Below, piece by piece: positions 13,021 through 24,657 of a stretch of DNA of 64,000 nt. Every line of letters begins with the position of its first letter. The first letter of the stretch is position 1. The stretch is from Cercis canadensis (Eukaryota; Streptophyta; Magnoliopsida; Fabales; Fabaceae). The notes below the pieces were generated by a model. That model saw only the letters and a program-made list of their open reading frames with translations. It ran no database searches and was not told the origin of the DNA. The stretch is taken from the NCBI GenBank assembly GCA_003255065.1, contig QAOA01007418.1, positions 186,001 through 250,000 of the forward strand. The letters run 5' to 3'. Made by a program: the position numbers and the translations under genes.

Positions 13021-14365
13021 TCGGATATTTTACTTAGGTTTCACTGTATCTGGCCTGGCTACCAGTTTCGGTTTGAACCTGTGTCTGAGTCATATATTTT
13101 TCATGGGTTCAACTGCATCCGGAAAGGGACTGTTTCCTGGTAGGTCATTGTATCTGGCCTGATACCCTGTTTCGGCTCGTCCCTGTATCTGACTCGGATA
13201 TTTTAATTGGGTATCACTGTATCTGGCCTGGCTCCCTGTTTCGGATCGAACTTGTATCTGACTCGAATATTTTTTATGCGTTCAACTACATCCGAAAAGG
13301 GTCTGTTTCCTGCTGGGTCATTGTATCTGGCCCGAGACCCTGTTTCGATTCGTCCATTTATCTGACTCGAATATTTTTCTTGGGTTTCACTGTATTTGGC
13401 CTGGTCCCTGTTTCAGGTCGAAGTTGTATCTGACTCGAATGTTTTTCATGGGTTCAACTGCATCCAGAAAGGTACAGTTTCCTAGTGGGTCATTGTATCT
13501 GCCCCGAGACCCTGTTTCGGACCGTCCGTGTATCTGACTCGTATATTTTACTTGGGTTTCATTGTATCTGGTTTGGCTCCCTGTCAAGTTCGTACTTGTA
13601 TCTGACACGGATATTTTTCTTGGGTTTCACTGTATCTGGGAAGGGACTGTTTCCTTGTGGCTCATTGTATCTGGCCTGGGTCCTTGTTTCGGTTCGTACC
13701 TGTATCCGTCTCGGATATTTTCCTAGGGGTTCACTGTATCTGGGAAGGGACTGTTCACTGTTAGGTCATTGAATCTAGCCTGGGGCCCTGTTTTGGTTTG
13801 TCCCTATACCTGACTCTAATATTTTTCTTGGATTTCAATGTATCTGGACTAGGTTACTATTTCGGTTCGAACTTGTATCTGACTCGGATGTTTTACATGG
13901 GTTCAACTGCATCCAGAAAGGGACAGTTTTCTTGTGGGTCATTGTATCTGACCTGAGACCCTGTTTCGGTTCGTCCCTGTATCTGACTTGGATATTTTAC
14001 TTTGGTTTCACTGTTTCTGGCCTGGCTAACTGTTTCGGTTTGAACCTGTGTCTGAGTCAGATATTTTTCATGGGTTCAACTGCATCCGGAAAGGGACTGT
14101 TTCCTGGTGGGTCATTATATCTGGCCCGAGACCCTGTTTCGGTTCGTCCCTGTATCTGACTCGGATATTTTACTTGGGTTTCACTGTATCTGGCCTGGCT
14201 ACCTGTTTCGGTTTGAACCTGTGTCTGAGTCAGATATTTTTCATGGGTTCCACTGCATTCGGAAAGGGACTGTTTCCTGGTGGGTCATTGTATCTGGCCC
14301 GAGACCCTGTTTCGGTTCGTCCCTGTATCTGACTCAGATATTTTACTTGGGTTTCACTGTATCTG
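13021..14365 (+). repeat. Segmental duplication, copy 1 (offset 6530 bp)
   Basis: This segment matches 19551-20895 closely at a constant offset of 6530 bp. Diagnostic shared variants are the taccagtttcggtttg B, the gagtcatatatttttcatg B end, the cggaccgtccgtgtatctg A and the ctggactaggttact B. On the left, similarity breaks down before 13.0 kb. On the right, it ends where copy 2 changes at about 20.89 kb from a B start to a C of the ctgggaaggg type. Confidence 0.82.
14282..14348 (+). repeat. Subunit A (67 bp)
   Basis: A starts gggtcattgtatctggcc and ends in a T-rich tract (tattttactt). It divides into a 37-bp X half ending ctgtttcggttc and a 30-bp Y half starting gtccctgtatctgactc. The core tgtatctg occurs in both halves about 37 bp apart, which suggests that A itself grew from shorter related pieces. 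Across the window, A varies most at CG dinucleotides, for example actcgg becoming actcag or acttgg. Confidence 0.9.
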
Positions 14366-14417
14366 GCCTGGCTACCTGTTTCGGTTTGAACCTGTGTCTG
14401 AGTCAGATATTTTTCAT
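14349..14417 (+). repeat. Subunit B (69 bp)
   Basis: B starts gggtttcactgtatctgg and ends tatttttcat. It aligns with A along its length: 39-bp X half, then a 30-bp Y half starting gaacctg or gaacttg. In most copies right of 30.46 kb the X-Y junction is ggttcgaac, often part of the 10-bp perfect palindrome ggttcgaacc. In many copies left of 30.46 kb it is ggtttgaac, which breaks the palindrome. B is the part missing from 104-bp units. Confidence 0.9.
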
Positions 14418-14454
14418 GAGTTCAACTGCATCCGGAAAGGGACTGTTTCCTGGT
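14418..14454 (+). repeat. Subunit C (37 bp, lone X half)
   Basis: C aligns with the X halves of A and B (a ttcactgtatctgg-like start, then a ctgttt-like end) but is followed directly by the next A with no Y half. In this copy it reads as the gcatccggaaaggg variant. Elsewhere the tgtatctgggaaggg variant is frequent, and from about 30.69 kb a third form with gggactatttcttggt appears. The length is 37 bp in nearly every copy. Confidence 0.88.
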
Positions 14455-15250
14455 GGGTCATTGTATCTGGCCCGAGACCCTGTTTCGGTTCGTCCCTGTA
14501 TCTGACTCAGATATTTTAATTGGGTATCACTGTATCTGGCCTGGCTCCCTGTTTCGGTTCGAACTTGTATCTGACTCAGATTTTTTTCATGGGTTCAACT
14601 ACATCCAGAAAGGGACTGTTTCCTAGTGGCTCATTGTATCTAGCCAAGGTCCCTGTTTCGGTTCGTACCTGTATCTGACTCAGATATTTTCCTTGGGGTT
14701 CGCTGTTTCTGGGAAGGGACTGTTTACTGTTGGGTCATTGAATCTATCCCGTCGCCCTGTTTTGGTTTGTCCCTGTACCTAACTCGAATATTTTTCTTGG
14801 GTTTCACTGTATCTGGCCTAGCTCACTGTTTCGGTTCGAACTTGTATCTGAGTCGGATCTTTTACATGGGTTCAACTGCATCCAGAAAGGGACAGTTTCC
14901 TTGTGGGTCATTGTATCTGGCCCGAGACCCTGTTTCGGTTCGTCCCTGTATCTGACTCAGATATTTTACTTGGGTTTCACTGTATCTGGCCTGGCTACCT
15001 GTCTCGGTTTGAACCTGTGTCTGAGTCAGATATTTTTCATGAGTTCAACTGCATCCGGAAAGGGACTGTTTCCTGGTAGGTCATTGTATCTGGCCCGAGA
15101 CCCTGTTTCGGTTTGTCCCTGTATCTGACTCAGATATTTTAATTGGGTATCACTGTATCTGGCCTGGCTCCCTGTTTCGGTTCGAACTTGTATCTGACTC
15201 GGATTTTTTTCATGGGTTCAACTACATCCAGAAAGGGACTGTTTCCTAGT

Positions 15251-15699
15251 GGCTCATTGTATCTGGCCAAGGTCCCTGTTTCGGTTCGTACCTGTATCTG
15301 ACTCAGATATTTTTCTTGGGGTTCGCTGTTTCTGGGAAGGGACTGTTTACTGTTGGGTCATTGAATCTATCCCGTCGCCCTGTTTTGGTTTGTCCCTGTA
15401 CCTAACTCGAATATTTTTCTTGGGTTTCACTGTATCTGGCCTAGCTCACTGTTTCGGTTCGAACTTGTATCTGAGTCGGATCTTTTACATGGGTTCAACT
15501 GCATCCAGAAAGGGACAGTTTCCTTGTGGGTCATTGTATCTGGCCCGAGACCCTGTTTCGGTTCGTCCCTGTATCTGACTCGGATATTTTACTTGGGTTT
15601 CACTGTTTCTGGCCTGGGTACCTTTTTCGGTTTGAACCTAAGTCTGAGTCGGATATTTTCATGGGTTCAACTGCGTCCGGAAAGTGACTGTTTCCTAGT
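15251..15699 (+). repeat. 449-bp module (AC-ABC-ABC)
   Basis: The module runs from the ggctcattgtatctggcc start at 15251 to the next at 15700. It carries a B with gaacctaagtctgagtc and a short Y end (gatattttcat, one T fewer), both shared with the modules at 17360, 22441 and 28896. Confidence 0.78.
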
Positions 15700-15779
15700 G
15701 GCTCATTGTGTCTGGCCTGGGTCCCTGTTTCGGTCCGTACCTGTATCTGACTCGGATATTTTCCTTGGGGTTCACTGTA

Positions 15780-17580
15780 TCTGGGAAGGGACTGTTTACT
15801 GTTGGGTCATTGAATCTAGCCCGTGGCCCTGTTTTGCTTTGTCCCTGTACCTGACTCGAATATTTTTCTTGGGTTTCACTGTATCTGGCCTAGCTCATTG
15901 TTTCGGTTCGAACTTGTATCTGAGTCGGATGTTTTACATGGGTTCAACTGCATCCAGAAAGGGACAGTTTCCTTGTGGGTTATTGTATCTGGCCCGAGAC
16001 CCTGTTTCGGTTCGTCCCTGTATCTGACTCGGATATTTTACTTGGGTTTCATTATTTCTGGCCTGGCTACCTGTTTCGGTTTGAACCTGTGTCTGAGTCG
16101 GATATTTTCATGGGTTCAACTGCATCCGGAATGGGAGTATTTCCTGGTGGGTCATTGTATCTGGCCTGAGACCCTGTTTCGGTTCGTCCCTGTAACTGAC
16201 TCGGATATTTTACTTAGGTTTCACTGTATCTGGCCTGGCTACCAGTTTCGGTTTGAACCTGTGTCTGAGTCATATATTTTTCATGGGTTCAACTGCATCC
16301 GGAAAGGGACTGTTTCCTGGTGGGTCATTGTATCTGGCCTGATACCCTGTTTCGGCTAGTCGCTGTATCTGACTCGGATATTTTAATTGGGTATCACTGT
16401 ATCTGGCATGGCTCCTTGTTTCTGATCGAACCTGTATCTGACTCGAATATTTTTTATGGGTTCAACTGCATCCGAAAAGGGTCTGTTTCCTGGTGGGTCA
16501 TTGTATCTGGCCCGAGACCCTGTTTCGGTTCGTCCATGTATCTGACTCGAATATTCTTCTTGGGTTTCAATGTATCTGGCCTAGCTCACTGTTTCGGTTC
16601 GAACTTGTATCTGACTCGGATGTTTTACATGGGTTCAACTGCATCCAGAAAGGGACAGTTTTCTTGTGGGTAATTGTATCTGGCCTGAGACCCTGTTTCG
16701 GTTCGTTCATGTATCTGACTCGGATATTTTACTTGGGTTTCACTGTTTCTGGCCTGGCTAACTGTTTCGGTTTCAACCTGTGTCTGAGTCAGATATTTTT
16801 CATGGGTTCAACTGCATCGGGAAAGGGACTGTTTCCTGGTGGGTCATTATATTTGGCCCGAGACCCTATATCGGTTCGTCCCTGTATCTTACTCGGATAT
16901 TTTACTTGGGTTTCACTGTATCTGGCCTGTCTACCTGTTTCGGGTTGAACCTGTGTCTGAGTCAGATATTTTTCATGGGTTCAACTGCATTCGGAAAGGG
17001 ACTGTTTCCTGGTGGGTCATTGTATCTGGCCCGAGACCCTGTTTCGGTTCGTCCCTGTATCTGACTCAGATATTTCACTTGGGTTTCACTGTATCTGGCC
17101 TGGCTACCTGTTTCGGTTTGAACCTGTGTCTGAGTCAGATATTTTTCATGAGTTCAACTGCATCCGGAAAGGGTCTGTTTCCTGGTAGGTCATTGTATCT
17201 GGCTCGAGACCCTGTTTCGGTTTGTCCCTGTATCTGACTCAGATATTTTAATTGGGTATCACTGTATCTGGCCTGGCTCCCTGTTTCGGTTCGAACTTGT
17301 ATCTGACTCGGATGTTTTTCATGGGTTCAACTACATCCAGAAAGGGACTGTTTCCTAGTGGCTCATTGTATCTGGCCAGGGTCCCTGTTTCGGTTCGTAC
17401 CTGTATCTGACTCGGATATTTTCCTTGGGTTTCGCTGTATCTGGGAAGGGACTGTTTACAGTTGGGTCATTGAATCTATCCCGTGGCCCTGTTTTGGTTT
17501 GTCCCTGTACCTGACTCGAATATTTTTCTTGGGTTTCAATGTATCTGGCCTAGCTCACTGTTTCGGTTCGAACTTGTATC
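15780..17580 (+). repeat. Segmental duplication, copy 1 (offset ~5081 bp)
   Basis: This segment matches about 20890-22661. The offset is 5081 bp over most of the length (16190 pairs with 21271) and about 30 bp larger at the left because copy 2 lacks part of an A subunit near 21083. Shared rare variants include ctgtaactgactcgg, ggctagtcgctgtatctg, tgtttctgatcgaacctg, ccctatatcggttcgtcc and ctgtctacctgtttc. The copies separate after about 17580. Confidence 0.8.
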
Positions 17581-18136
17581 TGAGTCTAATGTTTTACATG
17601 GATTCAACTGCATCCAGAAAGGGACAGTTTCATTGTGGCTCATTGTATCTGGCCCGAGACCCTGTTTCGGCTCGTCCCTGTATCTGACTCGAATATTTTA
17701 CTTGGGTTTCACTGTTTCTGGCCTGGGTACCTGTTTCGGTTTGATGCTAAGTCTGAGTCGGATATTTTCATGGGTTCAACTGCATCCGGAAAGGGACTGT
17801 TTCCTAGTGGCTCATTGTATCTGGCCTGGGTCCCTGTTTCGGTTCGTACCTGTATCTAACTCGGATATTTTCCTTGGGGTTCACTGTATCTCGGAATGGA
17901 CAATTTACTGTTGGGTCATTGAATCTAGCCTATGGCCCTGTTTTGGTTTCTCCCTGTACCTGACTCGAATATTTTTCTTGGGTTTCACAGTATCTGGCCT
18001 AGCTCACTGTTTCGGTTCGAACTTGTATCTGAGTCGGATGTTTTACATGGGTTCAACTGCATCCAGAAAGGGACAGTTTCCTTGTGGGTCATTGTATCTG
18101 GCCCGAGACCCTGTTTCGGTTCGTCCCTGTATCTGA
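17483..18136 (+). repeat. Segment repeated from 12366-13019 (offset 5117 bp)
   Basis: Unit order and variants follow 12366-13019, including the cggaatggac C and the gcctatggccctgttttgg A. Its left part (17483-17790) resembles 11744-12050 even more: both have gagtctaatgttttacatg and ggtttgatgctaagtctg. The segment therefore looks like a mosaic of two source copies. Confidence 0.72.
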
Positions 18137-18876
18137 CTCAGATATTTTACTTGGGGTTCACTGTATCTGGGAAGGAACTGTTTACTGTTGGGTCATTGTA
18201 TCTGGCCCGAGACCCTGTTTCGGTTCGTCCCTGTATCTGATTCGGATATTTTTCTTAGGTTTCACTATTTCTGGCCTGGCTACCTGTTTCGGTTTGAACC
18301 TGTTTCTGAGTCGGATATTTTCATGGTTCAACTGCATCCGGAATGGGACTGTTTCCTGGTGGGTTATTGTATCTGGCCTGAGACTCTGTTTCGGTTCGTC
18401 CCTGTATCTGACTCGGATATTTTACTTAGGTTTCACTGTATCTGGCCTGGCTACCAATTTCGGTTTGAACCTGTGTCTCAGTCATATATTTTTCATGGGT
18501 TCAACTGCATCCGGAAAGGGACTGTTTCCTGGTGGGTCATTGTATCTGGCCTGATACCCTGTTTCGGCTCGTCCCTGTATCTGACTCGGATATTTTAATT
18601 GGGTATCACTGTATCTGGCATGGCTCCCTGTTTCGGATCGAACCTGTATCTGACTCGAATATTTTTTAGGGGTTCAACTGCATCCGAAAAGGGTCTGTTT
18701 CCTGCTGGGTCATTGTATCTGGCCCGAGACCCTGTTTCGGTTCGTCCATGTATCTGACTCGAATATTTTTCTTGGGTTTCATTGTATCTGGCCTGGTCCC
18801 TGTTTCAGTTCGAACTTGTATCTGACTCGGATGTTTTTCATGGGTTCAACTGCATCCAGAAAGGTACAGTTTCCTA

Positions 18877-18950
18877 GTGGGTCATTGTATCTGCCCCGAG
18901 ACCCTGTTTCGGACCGTCCGTGTATCTGACTCGGATATTTTACTTGGGTT
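18877..18950 (+). repeat. Third copy of the cggaccgtccgtg A variant
   Basis: The distinctive A variant cggaccgtccgtgtatctg occurs at 13518, here (about 18910) and at about 20048. This copy lies 1138 bp before the one in the 19551-20895 duplicate, and the units around it are similar but not identical. It suggests an older local duplication inside the larger 6530-bp-offset pair. Confidence 0.65.
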
Positions 18951-19550
18951 TCATTGTATCTGGTTTGGCTCCCTGTCAAGTTCGTACTTCTATCTGACAC
19001 AGATATTTTTCTTGGGTTTCACTGTATCTGGGAAGGGACTGTTTCCTTGTGGCTCATTGTATCTGGCCTGGGTCCTTGTTTCGGTTCGTACCTGTATCTG
19101 ACTCGGATATTTTCCTTGGGGTTCACTGTATCTGGGAAGGGACTGTTTACTGTTGGGTCATTGAATCTCGCCTGTGGCCCTGTTTTGGTTTGTCCCTGTA
19201 CCTGACTCGAATATTTTTCTTGGGTTTCACTGTATCTGGCCTAGCTCACTGTTTCGGTTCGAACTTGTATCTGAGTCGATGTTTTACATGGGTTCAACTG
19301 CATCCAGAAAGGGACAGTTTACTTGTGGGTCATTGTATCTGGCCCGAGACCCTGTTTCGGTTCGTCCCTGTATCTGACTCGGATATTTTACTTGGGTTTC
19401 ACTATTTCTGGCCTGGCTACCTTTTTCGGTTTGAACCTGTGTCTGAGTCGGATATTTTCATGGGTTCAACTGCATCCGGAATGGGACTGTTTCCTGGTGG
19501 GTCATTGTATCTGGCCTGAGACCCTGTTTCGGTTCGTCCCTGTATCTGAC

Positions 19551-20895
19551 TCGGATATTTTACTTAGGTTTCACTGTATCTGGCCTGGCTACCAGTTTCG
19601 GTTTGAACCTGTGTCTGAGTCATATATTTTTCATGGGTTCAACTGCATCCGGAAAGGGACTGTTTCCTGGTAGGTCATTGTATCTGGCCTGATACCCTGT
19701 TTCGGCTCGTCCCTGTATCTGACTCGGATATTTTAATTGGGTATCACTGTATCTGGCCTGGCTCCCTGTTTCGGATCGAACTTGTATCTGACTCGAATAT
19801 TTTTTATGCGTTCAACTACATCCGAAAAGGGTCTGTTTCCTGCTGGGTCATTGTATCTGGCCCGAGACCCTGTTTCGATTCGTCCATTTATCTAACTCGA
19901 ATATTTTTCTTGGGTTTCACTGTATTTGGCCTGGTCCCTGTTTCAGCTCGAAGTTGTATCTGACTCGGATGTTTTTCATGGGTTCAACTGCATCCAGAAA
20001 GGTACAGTTTCCTAGTGGGTCATTGTATCTGCCCCGAGACCCTGTTTCGGACCGTCCGTGTATCTGACTCGGATATTTTACTTGGGTTTCATTGTATCTG
20101 GTTTGGCTCCCTGTCAAGTTCGTACTTGTATCTGACACGGATATTTTTCTTGGGTTTCACTGTATCTGGGAAGGGACTGTTTCCTTGTGGCTCATTGTAT
20201 CTGGCCTGGGTCCTTGTTTCGGTTCCTACCTGTATCTGTCTCGGATATTTTCCTAGGGGTTCACTGTATCTGGGAAGGGACTGTTCACTGTTAGGTCATT
20301 GAATCTAGCCTGGGGCCCTGTTTTGGTTTGTCCCTATACCTGACTCTAATATTTTTCTTGGATTTCAATGTATCTGGACTAGGTTACTGTTTCAGTTCGA
20401 ACTTGTATCTGACTCGGATGTTTTACATGGGTTCAACTGCATCCAGAAAGGGACAGTTTTCTTGTGGGTCATTGTATCTGACCTGAGACCCTGTTTCGGT
20501 TCGTCCCTGTATCTGACTTGGATATTTTACTTTGGTTTCACTGTTTCTGGCCTGGCTAACTGTTTCGGTTTGAACCTGTGTCTGAGTCAGATATTTTTCA
20601 TGGGTTCAACTGCATCCGGAAAGGGACTGTTTCCTGGTGGGTCATTATATCTGGCCCGAGACCCTGTTTCGGTTCGTCCCTGTATCTGACTCGGATATTT
20701 TACTTGGGTTTCACTGTATCTGGCCTGGCTACCTGTTTCGGTTTGAACCTGTGTCTGAGTCAGATATTTTTCATGGGTTCAACTGCATCCGGAAAGGGAC
20801 TGTTTCCTGGTGGGTCATTGTATCTGGCCCGAGACCCTGTTTCGGTTCGTCCCTGTATCTGACTCGGATATTTTACTTGGGTTTCACTGTATCTG
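19551..20895 (+). repeat. Segmental duplication, copy 2 (offset 6530 bp)
   Basis: This is the partner of 13021-14365. Only scattered substitutions separate the two, for example gcattcgg in copy 1 against gcatccgg here. After about 20.89 kb it joins directly to the segment that copies 15.78-17.58 kb, so two unrelated source segments abut at this point. Confidence 0.82.
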
Positions 20896-22661
20896 GGAAG
20901 GGACTGTTTACTGTTGGGTCATTGAATCTAGCCCGTGGCCCTGTTTTGTTTGTCCCTGTACCTGACTCGAATATTTTTCTTGGGTTTCACTGTATCTGGC
21001 CTAGCTCATTGTTTCGGTTCGAACTTGTATCTGAGTCTGATGTTTTACATGGGTTCAACTGCATCCAGAAAGGGACAGTTTCCTGTTTCGGTTCGTCCCT
21101 GTATCTGACTCGGATATTTTACTTGGGTTTCACTATTTCTGGCCTGGGTACCTCTTTCGGTTTGAACCTGTGTCTGAGTCGGATATTTTCATGGGATCAA
21201 CTGCATCCGGAATGGGAGTATTTCCTGGTGGGTCATTGTATCTGGCCTGAGACCCTGTTTTGGTTCGTCCCTGTAACTGACTCGGATATTTTACTTAGGT
21301 TTCACTGTATCTGGCCTGGCTACCAGTTTCGGTTTGAACCTGTGTCTGAGTCATATATTTTTCATGGGTTCAACTGCATCCGGAAAGGGACTGTTTCCTG
21401 GTGGGTCATTGTATCTGGCCTGATACCCTGTTTCGGCTAGTCGCTGTATCTGACTCGGATATTTTAATTGGGTATCACTGTATCTGGCATGGCTCCCTGT
21501 TTCTGATCGAACCTGTATCTGACTCGAATATTTTTTATGGGTTCAACTGCATCCGAAAAGGGTCTGTTTCCTGGTGGGTCATTGTATCTGGCCCGAGACC
21601 CTGTTTCGGTTCGTCCATGTATCTGACTCGAATATTTTTCTTGGGTTTCAATGTATCTGGCCTAGCTCACTGTTTCAGTTCGAACTTGTATCTGACTCGG
21701 ATGTTTTACATGGGTTCAACTGCATCCAGAAAGGGACAGTTTTCTTGTGGGTAATTGTATCTGGCCTGAGACCCTGTTTCGGTTCGTTCATGTATCTGAC
21801 TCGGATATTTTACTTGGGTTTCACTGTTTCTGGCCTGGCTAACTGTTTCGGTTTGAACCTGTGTCTGAGTCAGATATTTTTCATGGGTTCAACTGCATCC
21901 GGAAAGGGACTGTTTCCTGGTGGGTCATTATATCTGGCCCGAGACCCTATATCGGTTCGTCCCTGTATCTTACTCAGATATTTTACTTGGGTTTCACTGT
22001 ATCTGGCCTGTCTACCTGTTTCAGGTTGAACCTGTGTCTGAGTCAGATATTTTTCATGGGTTCAACTGCATTCGGAAAGGGACTGTTTCCTGGTGGGTCA
22101 TTGTATCTGGCCCGAGACCCTGTTTCGGTTCGTCCCTGTATCTGACTCAGATATTTTACTTGGGTTTCACTGTATCTGGCCTGGCTACCTGTTTCGGTTT
22201 GAACCTGTGTCTGAGTCAGATATTTTTCATGGGTTCAACTGCATCCGGAAAGGGACTGTTTCCTGGTAGGTCATTGTATCTGGCTCGAGACCCTGTTTCG
22301 GTTTGTCCCTGTATCTGACTCAGATATTTTAATTGGGTATCACTTTATCTGGCCTGGCTCCCTGTTTCGGTTCGAACTTGTATCTGACTCGGATGTTTTT
22401 CATGGGTTCAACTACATCCAGAAAGGGACTGTTTCCTAGTGGCTCATTGTATCTGGCCAGGGTCCCTATTTCGGTTCGTACTTGTATCTGACTCGGATAT
22501 TTTCCTTGGGGTTCGCTGTATCTGGGAAGGGACTGTTTACAGTTGGGTCATTGAATCTATCCCGTGGCCCTGTTTTGGTTTGTCCCTGTACCTGACTCGA
22601 ATATTTTTCTTGGGTTTCACTGTATCTGGCCTAGCTCACTGTTTCGGTTCGAACTTGCATC
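20896..22661 (+). repeat. Segmental duplication, copy 2 (offset ~5081 bp)
   Basis: This is the partner of 15780-17580. It begins with a C of the ctgggaaggg type at the junction with the preceding duplicate. Near 21083 the C-A junction passes from gacagtttcc directly to tgtttcggttcgtcc, a loss of about 28 bp from the start of an A. Beyond that the match is nearly continuous to 22661. Confidence 0.8.
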
Positions 22662-22665
22662 TGAG

Positions 22666-23113
22666 TCGGATCTTTTACATGGGTTCAACTGCTTCCAGAA
22701 ATGGACAGTTTCCTTGTGGGTCATTGTATCAGGCCCGAGACCCTGTTTCGGTTCGTCCCTGTATCTGACTCGGATATTTTACTTGGGTTTCACTGTTTCT
22801 GGCCTGGTACCTATTTCGGTTTGAACCTAAGTCTGAGTTGGATATTTTCATGGGTTCAACTGCATCCGGAAAGGGACTGTTTCCTAGTGGCTCATTGTAT
22901 CTGGCCTGGGTCCCTGTTTCGGTTCGTGCCTGTATCTGACTCGGATATTTTCCTTGGGGCTCACTGTATCTGGGAAGGGACTGTTTACTGTTGGGTCATT
23001 GAATCTATCCCGTGGCCCTGTTTTGGTTTGTCCCTGTACCTGACTCGAATATTTTTCTTGGGTTTCACTGTATTTGGCCTAGCTCACTGTTTCGGTTCGA
23101 ACTTGTATCTGAG
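22666..23113 (+). repeat. 448-bp module with cggatctttt marker, copy 1
   Basis: The module begins at tcggatcttttacatggg and carries gaaatggacagtttcc followed by gtatcaggcccgag. The same module occurs twice in tandem at 28673-29120 and 29121-29568. The offset to the second of those is 6455 bp, and the match extends to about 22564-23216 against 29019-29671. Confidence 0.82.
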
Positions 23114-24014
23114 TCGGATGTTTTACATGGGTTCAACTGCATCCAGAAAGGGACTGTTTCCTTGTGGGTCATTGTATTTGGCCCGAGACCCTGTTTCGGT
23201 TCGTCCCTGTATCTGACTCAGACATTTTACTTGGGTTTCACTGTATCTGGCCTGGCTACCTGTTTCGGTTTGAACCTGTGTCTGAGTCAGATATTTTTCA
23301 TGAGTTCAACTGCATCCGGAAAGGGACTATTTCCTGGTAGGTCATTGTATCTGGCCTGAGACCCTGTTTCGGTTCGTCCCTATATCTGACTCGGATATTT
23401 TAATTGTGTTTCACTGTATCTGGCCTACCTCACTGTTTCGGTTCAAACCTGTATCAGACTCGGATGTTTTACATGGGTTCAACTGCATCCAGAAAGGGAC
23501 AGTTTCCTTGTGGGTAATTGAATCTGGCCTGAGACCCTGTTTCGGTTCGTCCCTGTATCTGACTCGGATATTTTACTTGGGTTTCACTGTATCTGGCCTG
23601 GCTACCTGTTTCGGTTTGAACCTGTGTCTGAGCCAGATATTTTTCATGAGTTCAACTGCATCCAGAAAGGGACTGTTTCCTGGTAGGTCATTGTATCTGG
23701 CCCGAGACCCTGTTTCTGTTTGTCCCTGTATCTGACTCAGATATTTTAATTGGGTATCACTGTATCTGGCCTGGCTCCCTGTTTCGGTTCGAACTTGTAT
23801 CTGACTCTAATGTTTTTCATGGGTTCAACTGCATCCAGAAAGGGACTGTTTCCTAGTGGCTCATTGTATCTGGCCTGGGTCCCTGTTTCGGTTCGTACTT
23901 GTATCTGACTCGGATATTTTCCTTGGGGTTCACTGTATCTGGGAAGGGACTGTTTACTGTTGGGTCATTGAATCTAGCCCGGTGCCCTGTTTTGGTTTGT
24001 CCCTGTACCTTACT

Positions 24015-24656
24015 GGAATATTTTTCTTGGGTTTCACTGTATCTGACCTAGCTCACTGTTTCGAATCGAACTTGTATCTGTGTCGGTTGTTTTACATGGG
24101 TTCAACTGCATCCTTAAAGGGACAGTTTCCTGTTGGGTCATTGTATCTGGGCCGAGACCCTGTTTTGGTTCGTCCCTCTATCTGACTCGGATATTTTTCT
24201 TGGGTTTCACTGTATCTGGGAAAGGATTGTTTCCTGGTGGCTCATTGTATCTGGCCTGGGTCCCTGTTTCTGTTCGTACCCGTATCTGACTCGGATATTT
24301 TCCTTGGGGTTCACTTTATCTGGGAAGGGACTGTTTACTGTTGGGTCATTGTATCTAGCCCGGGGCCGTGTTTTGGTTTGTCCCTATATCTGTCTCGGAT
24401 ATTTTTCCTGGGCTTCACTGTTTCTGGCCTGGCTACCTGTTTCGGTTCGAACTTGTATCTGACTCGGATGTTTTACATGGGTTCAAACGCATCCAGAAAG
24501 GGACAGTTTCCTTGTGGGTCATTGTATCTGGCCCGAGACCCTGTTTCAGTTCATCCCTGTATCTGACTTGGATATTTTACTTGGGTTTCACTGTATCTGA
24601 CCTGGCTACCTGTTTCGGTTCGAACCTGTATCTGACTCGGATATTTTTCATGGGTT
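24015..24656 (+). repeat. Left flank of N at 24657, repeated after it
   Basis: This 642-bp stretch is repeated almost unchanged at 24658-25255. Shared rare variants include tgtttcgaatcgaacttg, gtgtcggttgttttacatg, gcatccttaaagggacag and tgtctcggatattt. It holds two adjacent 104-bp units. The stretch ends exactly at the N, so it looks like the end of one contig whose overlap with the next was not merged. Confidence 0.88.
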
Positions 24657-24657
24657 N
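24657..24657. other. Single N between two near-identical flanks
   Basis: The N is preceded by catgggtt in a B-C junction and followed by ggaatatttttcttggg, which belongs to the Y half of an A. The unit phase therefore breaks here, and the sequence to the right restarts about 640 bp back. Confidence 0.9.

Larger units (their letters stand above)
14282..14454 (+). repeat. Representative 173-bp monomer (A+B+C)
   Basis: This is a clean example of the full unit. The next unit begins at 14455 with the same gggtcattgtatctggcc start, which gives exactly 173 bp. The three parts are 67, 69 and 37 bp long. A length near 170 bp is common for eukaryotic satellites and is often linked to nucleosome packing; that link is general knowledge and is not shown here. 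Neighbouring units at 14109 and 14455 differ by only a few substitutions, so this is a locally homogenised stretch. Confidence 0.95.
10067..24656 (+). repeat. Array block 2: mixed units with ~449-bp modules
   Basis: The array continues without interruption between the two Ns. Full units alternate with 104-bp units. A module AC-ABC-ABC of 448-449 bp recurs at 12243-12691, 15251-15699, 17360-17808 and 22441-22888. Kilobase-scale copies offset by 5081, 5117 and 6530 bp (listed separately) make much of this block a mosaic of duplicated segments. The left-subfamily marker ggtttgaacctgtgtctgag is abundant. No gene or foreign sequence was found. Confidence 0.93.

Noticed and set aside
14282-14454. 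CENP-B box in the monomer
   Set aside because: I looked for TTCG followed at the right spacing by A and CGGG. The ttcg sites here lack the rest of the motif, so centromere function cannot be argued from it.
20637-21440. 267-codon open frame, the longest in the window
   Set aside because: It runs through several satellite units in rotating frame and is made of the same strings found in hundreds of other overlapping frames. There is no promoter, no domain and no isolated gene context.
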